Positions 28,516-40,700 of a stretch of 64,000 nt of DNA are shown here, piece by piece (within the stretch, counting starts at the first letter, position 1; every line of letters begins with the position of its first letter). The translations under genes and the position numbers were made by a program. This stretch comes from Arcuatula senhousia (Eukaryota; Mollusca; Bivalvia; Mytilida; Mytilidae): positions 22,465,755 to 22,529,754 of the forward strand of contig OZ020304.1 of the NCBI GenBank assembly GCA_963971305.1, in the 5' to 3' direction. The notes below the pieces were generated by a model, which saw nothing but the letters and a program-made list of their open reading frames with translations, was not told where the DNA came from and did no database searches.

Positions 28516-31500
28516 GTTATATTTTGTAACAAACATGTTTTAACTTAAATAACTGCTTTCAAAGGTTGTTGAAATAATTTCAATGTTGTTATTTTTGTAA
28601 ATTTCTTGCCTATAAGTATTATTAGAATTTGACATTACATGTATAAGAAAAAGGTTGGTTAGCATTATAATGTTTTCTTTTCACGAATAAAATTATTCTG
28701 TATTATTTTTAAATGATCAATATATTTATAAAGATATCTTTATGATAGATAGTATTTCATCAAATTTGATTTTAAAGGTATGAATTTGTACCATTTTTCA
28801 GTCTGCATAATTAGCATTGGCCCGCATTGCCCCTGGTCAGTAAAAACCGTTGAGTAAGTGAATTTCAGAGAAATTTGAATTGGATAAATAGAACAAAAAC
28901 TAAAAATCAAAGATTTGGGAAAGTGAATCTCAAATCCTAATTTCCTAGATTGATTTTCAGACTGATTTAAGCTGATGAACCATTATATAATTGTACTAGG
29001 GTGCTTAGGTTGTCACAGAACCTACTGAAGGTGAATAAGCTGGTCAAGGTTGTTAAAAGAAGTCCCTGCAATAACCAGAGACCAATTAAGCATGTACCTA
29101 ACACTTCGGGTAAAATAAAATTGTGTGGTTTAATTTTCCTGAAATTTCCAAAAATATGTACGTTAGTAAAAGAAATTAAATTGCAAAATCTTAAGAAAAT
29201 TGAACCATAGGTTTCTTGTGAAAATTTTCATTGAACATAATGGATTTTCAACATTTCATATTTTGATGATTGAGAAGCTTGGGTTCTTTATATAAATGTG
29301 CCTGCCGTTTTTAATAAAACATTTAAGTGATATTTAAAAGTTGTCCCCCTTAGGTGTTCTGTACCCCTTAAGTACTAATGTCTGAACTAAATTTGTTGTC
29401 AAGCTTTTTATCAGAATATCAGACTTGGTGTACATAAAAATAATGTCCTGAGTGATTTTCGGACATGCCAGACTCCTAATTCTGATATGAGGCGTTACAA
29501 TTGCAGGGGCATCCATGTCACTCAATTACATTCTAATTTTACTTCTTATTTTTCAATAAAACCAAATTGAAATTACATATATTTTTTATGCACATCTTTT
29601 TGTTTAAAGAATTAACTATGCTTGTACAAAGATAACATGATTAAATATTTTCTGTGCTTAGAAATATCATTCATATGATTGTTTTGTTCATTGTACATAT
29701 TTTATCTATTTGTATATTTCTGAAAAACCAAATCAGATGGTCAGTATTTGTAAACCTTTCTACATAATGTCTTTCACATTCCTTGTAATGGAAATATGTG
29801 TACCCTATTTTGGGGGTTGAAAACATGTACCTGTACCCTATTTTTAAGGTTAAGGCCATGTACCAATAACTTTTATGTAAATATAGAGTGCCATATTTAT
29901 CTCACGTGAGAAAAAAGATGGCTAAAAGATCTGATTTTTCCAGATCTTGTGTCTTCCATGTTTGGAGACGATGATATGGGTTGAAGTATATTTATTTTTA
30001 AAAAATCTTCGTCCATGTGATTTTGTAGTGAATTATTTTTCTCTTGTCATTTGTTGGAGCACCACTACAAAATATGTCTGTTGAGGTGAATGTTCCTCCT
30101 TTAAGGAGCACCTCTGCAGCAGCAATACTACCTCATGTTTTAACTGAATTTTTGAATTTAGGAAAAGTTCAGTTAAATATCAATGTTGTGTTAAAAGAGG
30201 TTTGTTAACAAGTTTTAATTGAAGATAAATGATTATCAAATGAGGAGATATTTTGAATTAATTCATTCCTTTAGTGATTTGTATGCACGTGTACAGTAAA
30301 ATTTGTTTAAATGAATTTGGTTTTCCTTTGCTTTAAAGCAAATTTTTTGAAGTTGATGTCAAGGAAAGGGGATATTCTTTAACCATGTAATATAAAATTG
30401 AAATTACTATAACATTAATAGCTCCAAGACTTGTTTTCCTGTTTTGATGGAGATGATGAATTTACATAGATTTACATACAATTAATATGTATAAATTCTT
30501 TTATTTTAATTTATTCTCTCCTTATTCATGTTAATCAAGTTTTACTGTGTAAAAGATTTTACCAAATATTTTTTTGTGTGGACTTTATGTAGTGTTTAAA
30601 AAATACACAATTTGTGTCAAGTATGAATAGCACTTGTTAATATTTTAGCAAAATGTCAATTTTTATGTGCAATAATTAATTAGTGTATCCATGATGCCTG
30701 ATTAATTTTGTTTTGAGTTGCCAAATGTTGGTAGACTTAAAACAATACATACGTTAATGTATGTATCTAAATGCCTTAGCATTAATTGTTAATTTTTTAG
30801 CATTGAGTGGGCATTTAAAATGCTGTTGTTGACAAATTCTGTTATTTGTTTTGATTTTCATTTACTTGCATTTAATGATATGCAATTGATAAAGGGCATA
30901 ATTATTTTAAGATAATCTTATATTTATAGTTTTATCCATATATGTATTCATCAAGAATATCAAATGTGTGAATGCTTATTCAGGATCTGATCATGTTCAT
31001 AAAAAGGGTTACCTTGTTAATTTTCACATATTTTACCATTACACAATTACTACTGCAACATTTTTTATTTGCTCTTGAAATGGATACTTTTTTGTGATTA
31101 ATTTGATCTTGAATAAATTTTGTTAAATGCTTTCATTTGTTGGGTCATTTATTTTTTAAAAAATCTTTCTCTGGAATTTTTATCGCTGAATAATGATTTC
31201 AAAATATACTAATGTTATACTTTCATCTAAAACAGCTATGAATAATTCAACAAAATAAATATCTTTACTGCTACATACTGTGATGTTATTCTTGGAGGCC
31301 TAGTGACGGTATATGATTGTTTTACTCATTATGAAGCGACCTGTTATTGTAATTTTTGTTTAGCCTGTAACAAAATTGTGAAAGGCAAGACTTTGGTATG
31401 GTATTTCTGGCAGTTACAGCCGCGTCCACAATTGTTTAAGTTTTATCTTAAGTCAATTATATGTGAACAAGTTATGGTTCACCATTGATATTTTGAATAC

Positions 31501-31610
31501 AGTTGCATTAGGATCAGTATAGATAAATTTTGAATGCATTTTATCTGTATGCTCCTGCAGTCAAGGTCTACTGACTGAGATTGTACACTGATTTGCCCAA
31601 TGTTGACCTT
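28516..31610. other. AT-rich stretch without a recognised gene
   Basis: May include the distal 3' UTR of IPO5. A GATAGATAGTATTTCATC at 28745 resembles the snoRNA guide but lacks a D box. No coding exon, RNA gene or clear repeat seen. Confidence 0.5.
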
Positions 31611-32300
31611 TTTTTATCCCGGAGCCCAACAAAGTTGGGGAGGGGATATAGCATTTAGTTTGTTTGCTCATAGGTACATACGTAATGGTTTTTGTTTTGT
31701 CAATAACTTGAGAACTGAACATCATAGAAGGTTGATATTTGGTCAGTATGTACATCTTTAATAATAGTCGGCATCAGTACCAAAATTAAGTGACCTTGAC
31801 CTATATTTTCCGCATGAATGACTCTGGTTAAAGTTTTGGTTAAGGTCCATATCTCAGCAACTGCAAGTGATAGAGAGATGATATTGGGTCAGTGGGTACA
31901 TCATGGATGGTGACCAGCATCTGTATCAAAAATAGGTCACCTTGACCTACATTTTCTGCATGGAAGTTTTGGTTTAAGTCCATATCTCAGCAACTGCAAA
32001 TGATGGTATTGGGTCAGTGCCTACATTGTGGATGATGACCAGCATCCGTACCAAAATTAAGTGACCTTGACCTATTGACTCCGGTTGAAGTTTTGGTTAA
32101 GGACCATATCTCAGCAACTACAAGTGATCGAGAGATGGTATTGGGTTAGTTGGTATATCGTGGATGGTGACCAGCATCCGTACCAAAATTAGGTCACCTT
32201 GACCTACATTTTCCGCATGGAAGTTTTGGCTAAAGAAACAGCAAGTGATAGAGAGATGGTATTGGGTGAGTGGGTACATTGTGGATGGTAACCAGCTGCT
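31611..32300 (+). repeat. Hairpin-headed repeat with ~150-bp monomers
   Basis: Head TATCCCGGAGCCCAACAAAG, TTGGGGAGGGGATA. Then units with GACCTACATTTTCCGCATGG, GTCCATATCTCAGCAACTGC, GAGAGATGGTATTGGGT and ATGGTGACCAGCATC, at least four, the last degraded. Confidence 0.75.
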
Positions 32301-32734
32301 TCGACTAGTTTAAGTTGAGTCTCTAACATCACTTGCAGAAATATCTTGCAGAAAACGACCTAATTTACACAAAAATACTTAAAATCATTGACAGGCGAAG
32401 GGATTAGCTGTCGTGTGCGACTGCTCCATTTCTTTATCTTAAATCTGTTGAACATGAAACAGTAATGGTACACCATTTATATTTGGTATCAGTTGCAAGA
32501 GCAAGAACAGATAAGTTCCAAGAGGATTATCTGTATGCTGCTGCAGTCATGGTCTACTGCCTTTCAGATTTTATTCTGTTTGACTAAATGTTAATGTTTT
32601 TTTTTCTTACATCTCTTATACATGTACACCATTGATATTTGGTATGCAGTTGCATTAGCATCAGTACAGATCAATTCCAAGAGGATTATTTTTCATATGC
32701 TTCAATAGTAATTACTAGAACTGTAGTCATTTTT

Positions 32735-33370
32735 AGTTCACCTCATGGAAGTGAGGGGGCTTATGGGATACCCCGAGCGTTAGTGTCCTGATCCACTTGC
32801 AGAAGAATGGTTAAAGTCCATGCACAATTACTGTGAAATGCCATATTGGTATGCATGGTAGATGCACCTAGTAATGCTAAGCGCAATGCATGCTTCAGAT
32901 GCTGGCTCTGACCTATATTTTTCGCATGGACAACCACTAAGGTTAGAGTCTATTTCTGCTTACTAACAAGTGCCACTTGAACTATATTACTATGGTAGGC
33001 GCATCTAGTGATGCTAAGCACAATGCATGCTTGGGATGCTGGTTGTGACTTACATTTTCTTCATGAATAACCACTTGCAGAAGAATGGTTAAAGTCCATT
33101 CTAGCTTACTGGCGAGTGCCACATCAACCATATTGGTATGGTAGGTTAGCACAATGAATGCTTCGAATGCTGGTTATGACCTATATTTTCTGCGTGGATG
33201 ATCACTTACAGAAGAATGGTTAAAGTTCATTCCCGCTTACTGATAAGTGTCACATCAACCATATTGGTTTGGTAGGTGCATCTATGGATGCTTAGCAAGA
33301 TGAATGGTTCAGATGCTGGTTGTGACCTTTTTCTGCATGGATGAGCACTTAAAATTTTGAATATTTCAAG
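32735..33370 (+). repeat. Tandem-monomer repeat with CACTTGCAGAAGAATGG units
   Basis: About four ~140-150 bp units with CAGAAGAATGGTTAAAGTCC, CATATTGGTATG and GATGCTAAGCACAATGCATG. Related fragments lie at 35115-35345 and 63690-64000. Confidence 0.75.
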
Positions 33371-34524
33371 TCCATTCCCTCTTAGTGACGATAATGCGTA
33401 AAACCTGAAACCTCTGAACCAAATTCAACGAATCTTGATAAGTAGTTTTGCATATTACCCAGGAAATTTTATCTTAAAATTTTGTGGAGTTTATGGACCT
33501 TTTAAACTTAGAAATTTCGGGCGATTCAACTTTTGCAGTCAATTCATAATTACTTGACCAACTATCTGGTTCAATCCATCTTATAATTACCAAACACCAA
33601 AAGGGTGATTTTCAATTTCTGGATTTTCATGATTTGTCAATATGAATAGGAATCAGTATGAAGTAAATGTTTCGTTAAATTCTTATTTTTGTTCATTGAC
33701 TGTCACCCACGTTAACCACGAAAATTGTTCCCGCGAATAACAGTGAAACCATGTACAGTTTCATCAGGTTTGTGTGAAATTTTATGCAAAATCACTCGGT
33801 AGTTTAGGAAGAATTTCGGATATAAAGATAGCGAAAAGTTTTGGTTTGCTTAAATGATCAGTCGATTTAGTATGGTATAATTTAGTCGATTTAAAGCTCA
33901 TTATCAGAACGGGACAATTTCCATTTCCAAGAAATTTCCCTTTACCATTCTAACATCAGTTACGGCTTTTAAAATATATGTAACTATTTAAAATTCAATA
34001 AGAATTCGGTTTTTTTGAAGAGAGGAATTGATGTTTGAAGCCTTATTTTCTTGGAACCGGATATTGTTTTAGAAATTTCATGAAATAGGATTAAAAAAAA
34101 ACAATTAATACAAAGACAATCCATGCATGGTCACCTTTGATTATTCTATAGAATTCCCATTCAATGTTATGTTTGGTAGTAGGCTGTTTGTTTGTTTGTC
34201 AGTTACTATTCGTTTTTATTTTCCTTTTCGAAAGGAGACGTGAGAAGGTAAAGGTTAATGTAACGTTTTTAAACAATAATTATATCAAGTTTGTTCAAAT
34301 TCCGTGAGAATTAGAGAGGATCAGGTTGGCATATTTCCGTTATTTTCTAAACTAATTGTCAATGTTTATCAAATTTTTGTCAACCTTTTGAATTATAAAC
34401 ATTTGAACTGTAAAATTAACTTTAAATCAATAACGTCACGATAACAGTTAGTTCCAAAGTAAACGGTTAAGCACGGGCTTCTCGGTTGAAACCAAACCAC
34501 TCCAGCCTTCAAAAACAGTAACCC
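33371..34524. other. Mostly unassigned; one loose 17-kb-type monomer
   Basis: 33395-33520 matches the monomer of the 17.0-kb repeat (TCTGAACCAAATTCAACGAA). The rest shows nothing I recognise. TTTATT at 34215 (AATAAA on the - strand) could be the poly(A) signal of the kringle gene. Confidence 0.45.
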
Positions 34525-35063
34525 TTAGTTGCTTTTTTGTCGCCAAATTTTCCTCCCGACTTTCCTCCACTTTACTTTAACATGCATCCAGAAATTGACA
34601 CAGTCATTCATAACAAAAACCAAGATAACTGTGACGATAATCATAACTCCACACGACCCTATGGCAGCCGACGATAGCCTGTCATCTCGTGCGCATCTCC
34701 GACCGGCAAGATATTTTGATGTTTTTGCTTTGTCAATCAGCAGGTTGTCCTTGATTGATTTAATCATTTTACTCATTTCTTTTTCAGAATAGACTTTGCC
34801 GTTCGATGAATCTGTATTTTTGTTACACGGGCAGACACAGCTGTTTGAAGTAGATGTTTCTGCAGATGCTCGTGTCAATGTCGATGATTGGTCTGTTGTT
34901 GCAGTACTAAAATCTCCACGTGTAATGGTGATAGCGGATGCGTCTTGAGCAACTGAAGACGTGTCTGATATCGATGTTTCTTGAAATGTGGTTGAGTGTG
35001 ATGTCAATGTCGTGGAATCTTGTGTAGATATCAATTCGTCAATATTGGTTGCTGTAGTTCCAT
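34525..35063 (-). CDS. Kringle gene exon 3 (stalk, CxCPC, TM, tail)
   Basis: Acceptor ATTTTAG; 539 nt to the stop. Encodes DGTTATNIDELISTQDSTT, a Ser/Thr-rich stalk, SNSCVCPCNKN, SKMIKSIKDNLLIDKAKTSK, SAAIGSCGVMIIVTVILVF and a basic tail. Confidence 0.85.
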
Positions 35064-36437
35064 CTAAAATATTTTTTACAGAAATACTCTAAATATTTAT
35101 TTTCGAATTAAGGGTTGGGTGATTTTGGTCATTTTATGATAGACCACGTCAATCATATTTGTGTGGTGGGTTTACAAACGGATGCTAAGCATGGTGCATT
35201 CATTAGATGTTGTATGTGTCTTTCAACAAAAATGACCAGTATCGTTCAAGACTATTCCCGCTCATTTAAAAGTGCCACATCATCCATGTTCGTTGATTGT
35301 AGATACATGTTCCTAGGTATGCTAAGCACGATACATGCTTCGGATTAAACAAAGCCAGGCACTTGTTTCTAGGAAAAAAACTAACCATACTAACGATACG
35401 TTAGACACCTTGTGGTATGGTTAGTTTATAAGGTTGGGTTTTTTTTCTTGAAACAAGTGCCTGTGAAACAAAGGTACTAATTTATATATTAGAACTTTAC
35501 GCAGCCAAAATAGATTCTTCGAATTTTAAAAGTGGTCATTCATGTTGTAAAATAGATATTTACGGCAGGTGGGCGACTTTTGAAGTAGATAACTATTCTA
35601 TTAAACATTGAAAAACGAACAATTAAACATGACATTGACATTTCAACTTCAATCTTTGAGGTAAATTCTTGCTCAGATTACATATTTTTCTTCGTTTATA
35701 TATTGTTTTTGACAAAAAAGTCCGGAGTGTGTAAACTTTTTTCTAAATACTAGTAGAATAATAATTTTTAAAAACTTACCACAAAATGGAACATCGCAGT
35801 ATTCCCACGAGTTAGACGTAATGAAGCACCATGGGCCATCCGGGGAACTATTGGGGTTCCGACAATAGTTATCTGCACTATCAAGCTCGGCGTAATTATG
35901 GGAGCCTGGTCTAAGTGATGCCCAACTTTTGCATGGTCTATTAGATGTTGCTTTGCTCAATGATCCCGTGTATTCTAATCCCAGCATTGTATTCTTGCAA
36001 CCGGTATTCAATGTTGCTGGAATTAAAAAAAAAATGATTAAAAATAAAATTCATAGTTACACGTACGTACGTACATATTTCCTAAAAAAATAAAGGTAGC
36101 ATAGGTTTTCTAAACATGTCTAAGAAACATGGCCATTAGATATGGCTTATTTCTTGGTTGGGGGGTTCATCCAAGTTAAGCCTTAAAATGTCAGTAAAGG
36201 TACACATTTAATATTTTTTTGTCCCTACGTCTGCATATCGCGCAATGCCACAATGGTCATATTGACGCACTCTAATTATTCTTAACTTGTATTGGAAAAA
36301 GGACAGATGAAATAAGATTTTTAAGGAAAGTTCATTGCGTTATTTAGATTATGTTATAATTAAAATATGATTTAACACCCACCTTCTATCTGTAAAATCC
36401 ATGATGTAAAACAGAACAGAAAAATGGACAACTTCAT
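34525..36437 (-). CDS. Single-kringle type I membrane protein, three exons, complete
   Basis: Exons 36383-36437, 35780-36016 and 34525-35063 on the - strand join in phase (55+237+539 nt) into 276 residues. Residues 1-18 are a signal peptide (MKLSIFLFCFTSWILQIE). Residues ~23-97 form one kringle with six cysteines (GCKN, RPCKSW, NYCRNP, PWCFI, EYCDV, PFC). Next a Ser/Thr-rich stalk of ~70 residues, then CVCPC, a Lys-rich helix, RRCARDDRLSS, a transmembrane segment (AAIGSCGVMIIVTVILVFVM) and a ~25-residue basic tail. It is likely a surface protein with the kringle outside. Single kringle plus membrane anchor recalls PIK3IP1, but the cytoplasmic tail is too short and unlike it. The ligand is unknown. 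The intron before the last exon holds a palindrome and a repeat fragment. Confidence 0.85.
35115..35345 (+). repeat. Fragment of the 32.7-kb monomer family
   Basis: Contains GATGCTAAGCATGGTGCATT, AGTGCCACATCATCCATGTT and GCTAAGCACGATACATGCTT, as in the 32.7-33.4 kb units. Lies in the last intron of the kringle gene. Confidence 0.6.
35355..35464. repeat. 110-bp palindrome in the kringle gene intron
   Basis: CAGGCACTTGTTTC faces GAAACAAGTGCCTG, and AACTAACCATAC faces GTATGGTTAGTT, with a ~14-base insertion in the right arm. Confidence 0.7.
35780..36016 (-). CDS. Kringle gene exon 2 (kringle domain)
   Basis: Acceptor TTCCAG, donor GTAAGT; 237 nt, phase 1 at both ends, so the domain is a symmetric, shuffle-ready 1-1 exon as usual for kringles. 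Encodes LEYTGSLSKATSNRPCKSW and DNYCRNPNSSPDGPWCF. Confidence 0.92.
36383..36437 (-). CDS. Kringle gene exon 1 (signal peptide)
   Basis: ATG at 36437, donor GTGGGT; 55 nt, ends phase 1. The hydrophobic core SIFLFCFTSWIL gives a clear signal peptide. Chosen as start because it supplies the signal peptide and the exact phase needed by the kringle exon. Confidence 0.8.
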
Positions 36438-37709
36438 TCTTGTTTAGGTCAACTCTTATATGAAATCAACCACCTTTACCCAAACATTTTTTGAATATGT
36501 CATTTTAACGTCTATATTTTATATTTATGTGAAAAAGGTTAATCAGTAAAACATTTGAACAAAGATAATCATGATCAGATTTTAATAAATCGCAATCAAC
36601 TTCAAAGCAAAATATTGAATTCAATAATAAATTCAAATCTGGATTAAGTTTCAGAAATCATTATCTTTCATTTTTCAACAGAAAAAAATGTCCTGGATTA
36701 AAATGGTGAAGATATAAATGTACAAAAACGATCTTTCATATTAGCCTTTTTAGATTCTTTACCGAGTGAATTTATGATATCAAAAGCGCTATTTGATGTT
36801 GAAATCAATTTGAAGAAAAACTCAATTTTCTTTTTTATTGTCTAGTTCATTGCATTTACATGAAGACATAAATTCTTTTTTTAACTTTGTTTTATCTTTT
36901 ATTTGAGGGGTGTCTTACAACTGTCCGGATTTGATCAAGAGGTGGTAACCGAGAAAAATGTAACAAAAATATTTTCCCACTCGCCGTTTATATGAAGCTA
37001 AATCATAGTATCTTTATTTGTCACCTTGTCGTTTTTGTCGAATTCCAATTCTATACCTAAACTTTTTTTAGGGTGAGCTTAGTTAAAATATTTAGCTTGA
37101 AAATATCCACATAAAGTTTTGTAAATATATGTGTTAGAAGTCGCAAAACGTGTATCTAATACTAAAGTTATTGATAGCGTAGGATGTATCCATTTTATAT
37201 AGATTTTTAATTAATGTTATAAACTATTTCATAACACTTCATATGACGAGGAGTTACTTCCAAATTTATGCTCTTTCATAATCCTAAGAGTTATTTGAAA
37301 ATGGAAAATAAACTCATGGTATAGTAGCATTGATGCACTTCTTTTATACCTTGGCTTAACATTAAAACATTATTTCACATTATTTCAACATATGTTTTAC
37401 ATTAAGAAATAAGTTTTTAACAAATTGAAAACTAAATATGAATCTATAAGGCATCCGGAACTATTTAAAAACAAGGGCAAGGGAAACAAACTTCATTCAT
37501 ATGGACTATTGTAAACCATTTCGAAATTTGAAAACTATTTAACAATTGGAAACTATAATCAAAGAAAATCTTTCAAACGGTAACTTGAAAAACGATTAGA
37601 CTTCGTTCAACAGTTAGTAGGCGAATGACAGACCTTAAATCAAATCCCACATTATGGCACCCCATTCTGATGCTCTATACAATATATCAAGCAACCGTGA
37701 ATTTTTTAG
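36438..37709. other. Upstream of the kringle gene: nothing recognised
   Basis: AT-rich. Presumably includes the promoter and 5' UTR of the kringle gene, but I see no distinct motif. Confidence 0.45.
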
Positions 37710-37950
37710 CCAAATGTCGAAAAAAAACTCCTGGTTATAAAATTGTGAATTTTGGGTGGCAGAGGGGACAGGTAAGAACTGTTCCTAACAGTTTTCTCAG
37801 CGAATACTATAACAGCCACTTGATATTTTGTATACAGAATAAAGGTGAGGGCCCATAACATGGGATTCGATTACATGTCTGCCGGTCACGTACTTCCTGT
37901 TTAATGAAATCCTGTTATTTTTCACTTTTACTGATCTTTTTGTTTGTGTA
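37710..37950 (+). repeat. Third copy of the 20.65-kb interspersed repeat
   Basis: AACAGTTTTCTCAGCGAATA, CAGCCACTTGATATTTTGTA and CACGTACTTCCTGTTTAATG match 24655-24885. Confidence 0.65.
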
Positions 37951-39140
37951 CACAATTTTTCTTATTTTCTTAGCTTGCTGCCTCTTAATTAATGTCAAAC
38001 GGCATAGACCATATTTTATAAATGTATATCTGTCTATGTATTTGTTCTTTGCCTTTAAATGCAGTAAAACACGTAAGATCATGTGAATAAATCCTTAATT
38101 ATTTCTCATAATTTATAAATACTATTGTCTCTGCATTTGCATCTTGTAATTTAAGTTATCGTTTACTAATACTTGCAGTAGAACTTATTGGAACATGTAA
38201 ACCCATAATCTATACATTTCGCTGACTCAGCATTAATGTTTGTTTTAACTTGCAGTTGACATACAAGCAAATTCACTGTATGGAAAGAGCGAAAGGGAAA
38301 AACGGTTGATTTCTGTGCCCCGGTGTAGTTTACTCCTGTGTCATTGTTGTATTGTGGGTAAAACAGACGATTGTAAACATCAGGAAGACGAAAATATGTC
38401 ATTTAGGTAGAAAAATAGATATACTAGTGTTGTTAAGGTTCATTTTTAGTTTCTTACTTGTCACTCTATTGTTTTCTAACAAGTTCTAAATCAATAGATA
38501 AATAATGTTAGAAATATCGCAATGAAAAAACAAAAAGTTAAAATGTTGAAAATCGCATAATTCTTTGGTACATCTGTAAGCAATTAGTAAGTGTAAATAT
38601 TCTTTATAATACTTTAGAACATATTCTACTGTCGAAGATTAGTAATTGTCCTCTCAAATGATTTTACAGCTGTGTTTAACTTATGAGGCGAATGTTTATT
38701 GTGTGTCCTGCTGCTGTTAAGTTCTGTGCGCGTTGTAGTTTATTTGAGAGCAGTTTTTAAAGTAGCGAAAGTTTATTTATGTGTTCTGATAAAACTTATC
38801 AGAATTGAAAAGGCATTTAATTTATAGAAAAACTCATTTCTAAGTAGCAGTTTGCGTTTTTAATCTTTATTTGATGGAATATCTTATGAAAGGTTAACAA
38901 AAAACCTACAATAAGTAACTGATTTGTTGTTTTGTAAACACTCAATAAAAAGGGTTGAAGAAATGCTGTCGTTTATTTCCGAGTTCACGAATGTTGATTT
39001 CTGTGCAGCAAAAATTGTTGTAGTTTATTTCTGTGCTATTTATTTTTATTATAATTATTTTTTTATTGTTTGATGTTATACATGAATGTGCTTTAAATAC
39101 AGACTAGAGGCACTAATGAAATTTTTTTTTTCAATTTCAG

Positions 39141-39335
39141 AAATATAATATGGATAAATTAAAATGCGAATATTGTGATTTTTTTTTGGGCATATTCAAC
39201 GACACAATTTTGCATTTTGTCCATACCATCCCAAGAAAAGAGTAAATATCAAAATTAGAGTGGATGAGAAAAAGAACAAGTTTAAACATTTAAAATTTGA
39301 TTTGAGACCAGAAGAAGGAAAAAACATTGTACCAG
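39141..39335 (+). pseudogene. Broken zinc-finger-like coding exon inside the 38.3-41.3 kb transposon
   Basis: Acceptor CAATTTCAG and donor GTGAAT bound a stretch that reads MDKLKCEYCDFF. A run of nine T breaks the frame; the downstream frame reads GHIQRHNFAFCPYHPKKRV, then Lys-rich sequence to RPEEGKNIVPG. The Cys and His spacing suggests a metal-binding module of a lost transposase or accessory protein. Family unknown. Confidence 0.5.
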
Positions 39336-39889
39336 GTGAATAAAAAAACTTACAATAACCGTTGTTGACTTTGATGATGTTTTGGAACCCCCATTGTCTA
39401 TTGAAGTTGGGTAAAAAACTGTTTGTTTTATTGTTCGGAAATGTTATTTTGAAATGTAATCATAAATAAACCGAATACTGTATAGCAGGGAATTATCGAG
39501 GCAGTTTTATTTTGCGATTTTCGCACTGACATTGCTGCACCTAAATTGAAAAAAAAAAATACACGGCGCGATATGTGTCCTCCATTTTAGTCTAAATGGA
39601 CAATACGAATACTGTGCAAATTTAAGACTGTGTTAACCAAAACTCAGTAGTCCTTCCAGGAAAAGCAAAGACGATGCGAAAAAAAATCCCAGGTTTACAG
39701 CCTACACAAATAACTCAATATTCTATTCTATTCTGTATAAATATAGATTTTATCATCAATTAATTTTGTCGTGCTTTGTTTAAAAGAGCTTTATATATTA
39801 TTTTTGTAATTTATAGAATAAGTACAACATTAGATGGTTTAGACAGTAATTGTAAATGAACACTTGTTTTGAAATTATCCTGGGCCGTG

Positions 39890-40700
39890 TTAACGAAGGT
39901 GTCCTACGATTAGGACATGTCTAAGGATGGTCTTTGGACATGTCTCGGTACTAAGTCGTGTTATTGAAGGCATCCTAAAAAATGGCACGTCCTAAATTTG
40001 GTCCGTAATTAAGGTTGTAAAAATTGTTGTCCTAGGACCACCCTTGTGACTTTAAATTTTAAAAAAGTGTCCAAAATAGGTTTTATCCCTTTGAATTAGG
40101 GTTGCACATTGTATGTGGCCCAATTCTCATTTTTGATATTTTACTTTCTACATTTAGCAAACTAAGATATTTTTGCCATTGATGAAATTTTCCCAATAGT
40201 GACCCATATATTGGCGTGGTTTTACCAGTTACATTTTGACGATATTCTAATATATGTAGTACTAGACTTTTGAAATCAACATTTAAAAAAAGTTCATGTG
40301 GATATTTGCTTCCCAAACCTAGGGATTTACTTTTGGTATTAGTGATAAGTGCAACGCGCAGAACAAAAATGAATGAAGAAATGCAATGATATTGCAATAC
40401 ATTATTTTTTTTCTCTAAAAAAACCAAAGGCAATGCAATAAAAATGCTTAAATCTATTTTGCATTTGAAAATGTAAAACAAAAAACTTTTTTTTCAAACG
40501 CCTTCACATCGGCGTAAATGCTTGACATATGGCTATTCAGGATTATCCTAAATTCGTATAAGGATGGTCCTATTTAAGGTTATCCTAAGATGGTTTCGTT
40601 TTACATCATTGGACGCGTCTAAGGATGATCCTTTCTACATCCCATTTTAAGTCATAACACATTGTTTAGGATACAGCTTAGGACAGCTTCATTAACCTGT
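39890..40700. mobile_element. ~0.8-kb element nested in the 38.3-kb transposon
   Basis: Left end GGGCCGTGTTAACGAAGGTG and inverted right end GGGGACAGGTTAATGAAGCT resemble each other (GTTAAnGAAG, then TGTCCTA). Several further AGGAT/ATCCT words lie near both ends. Inside, the - strand holds a 132-codon open frame (40083-40481) without recognised family. Target duplication uncertain. Confidence 0.5.

Noticed and set aside
28735..28765. A fifth snoRNA-like guide, GATAGATAGTATTTCATC
   Set aside because: No CTGA D box follows and there is no paired stem; only the guide-like word resembles the intronic copies.
34525..36437. Calling the kringle gene a PIK3IP1 orthologue
   Set aside because: Signal peptide, kringle and TM match in order, but the stalk and short basic tail are unlike PIK3IP1 and the CxCPC motif is absent there.
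40083..40481. 132-codon frame on the - strand as a host gene
   Set aside because: Lies wholly inside a nested transposon-like unit and has no recognisable domain.
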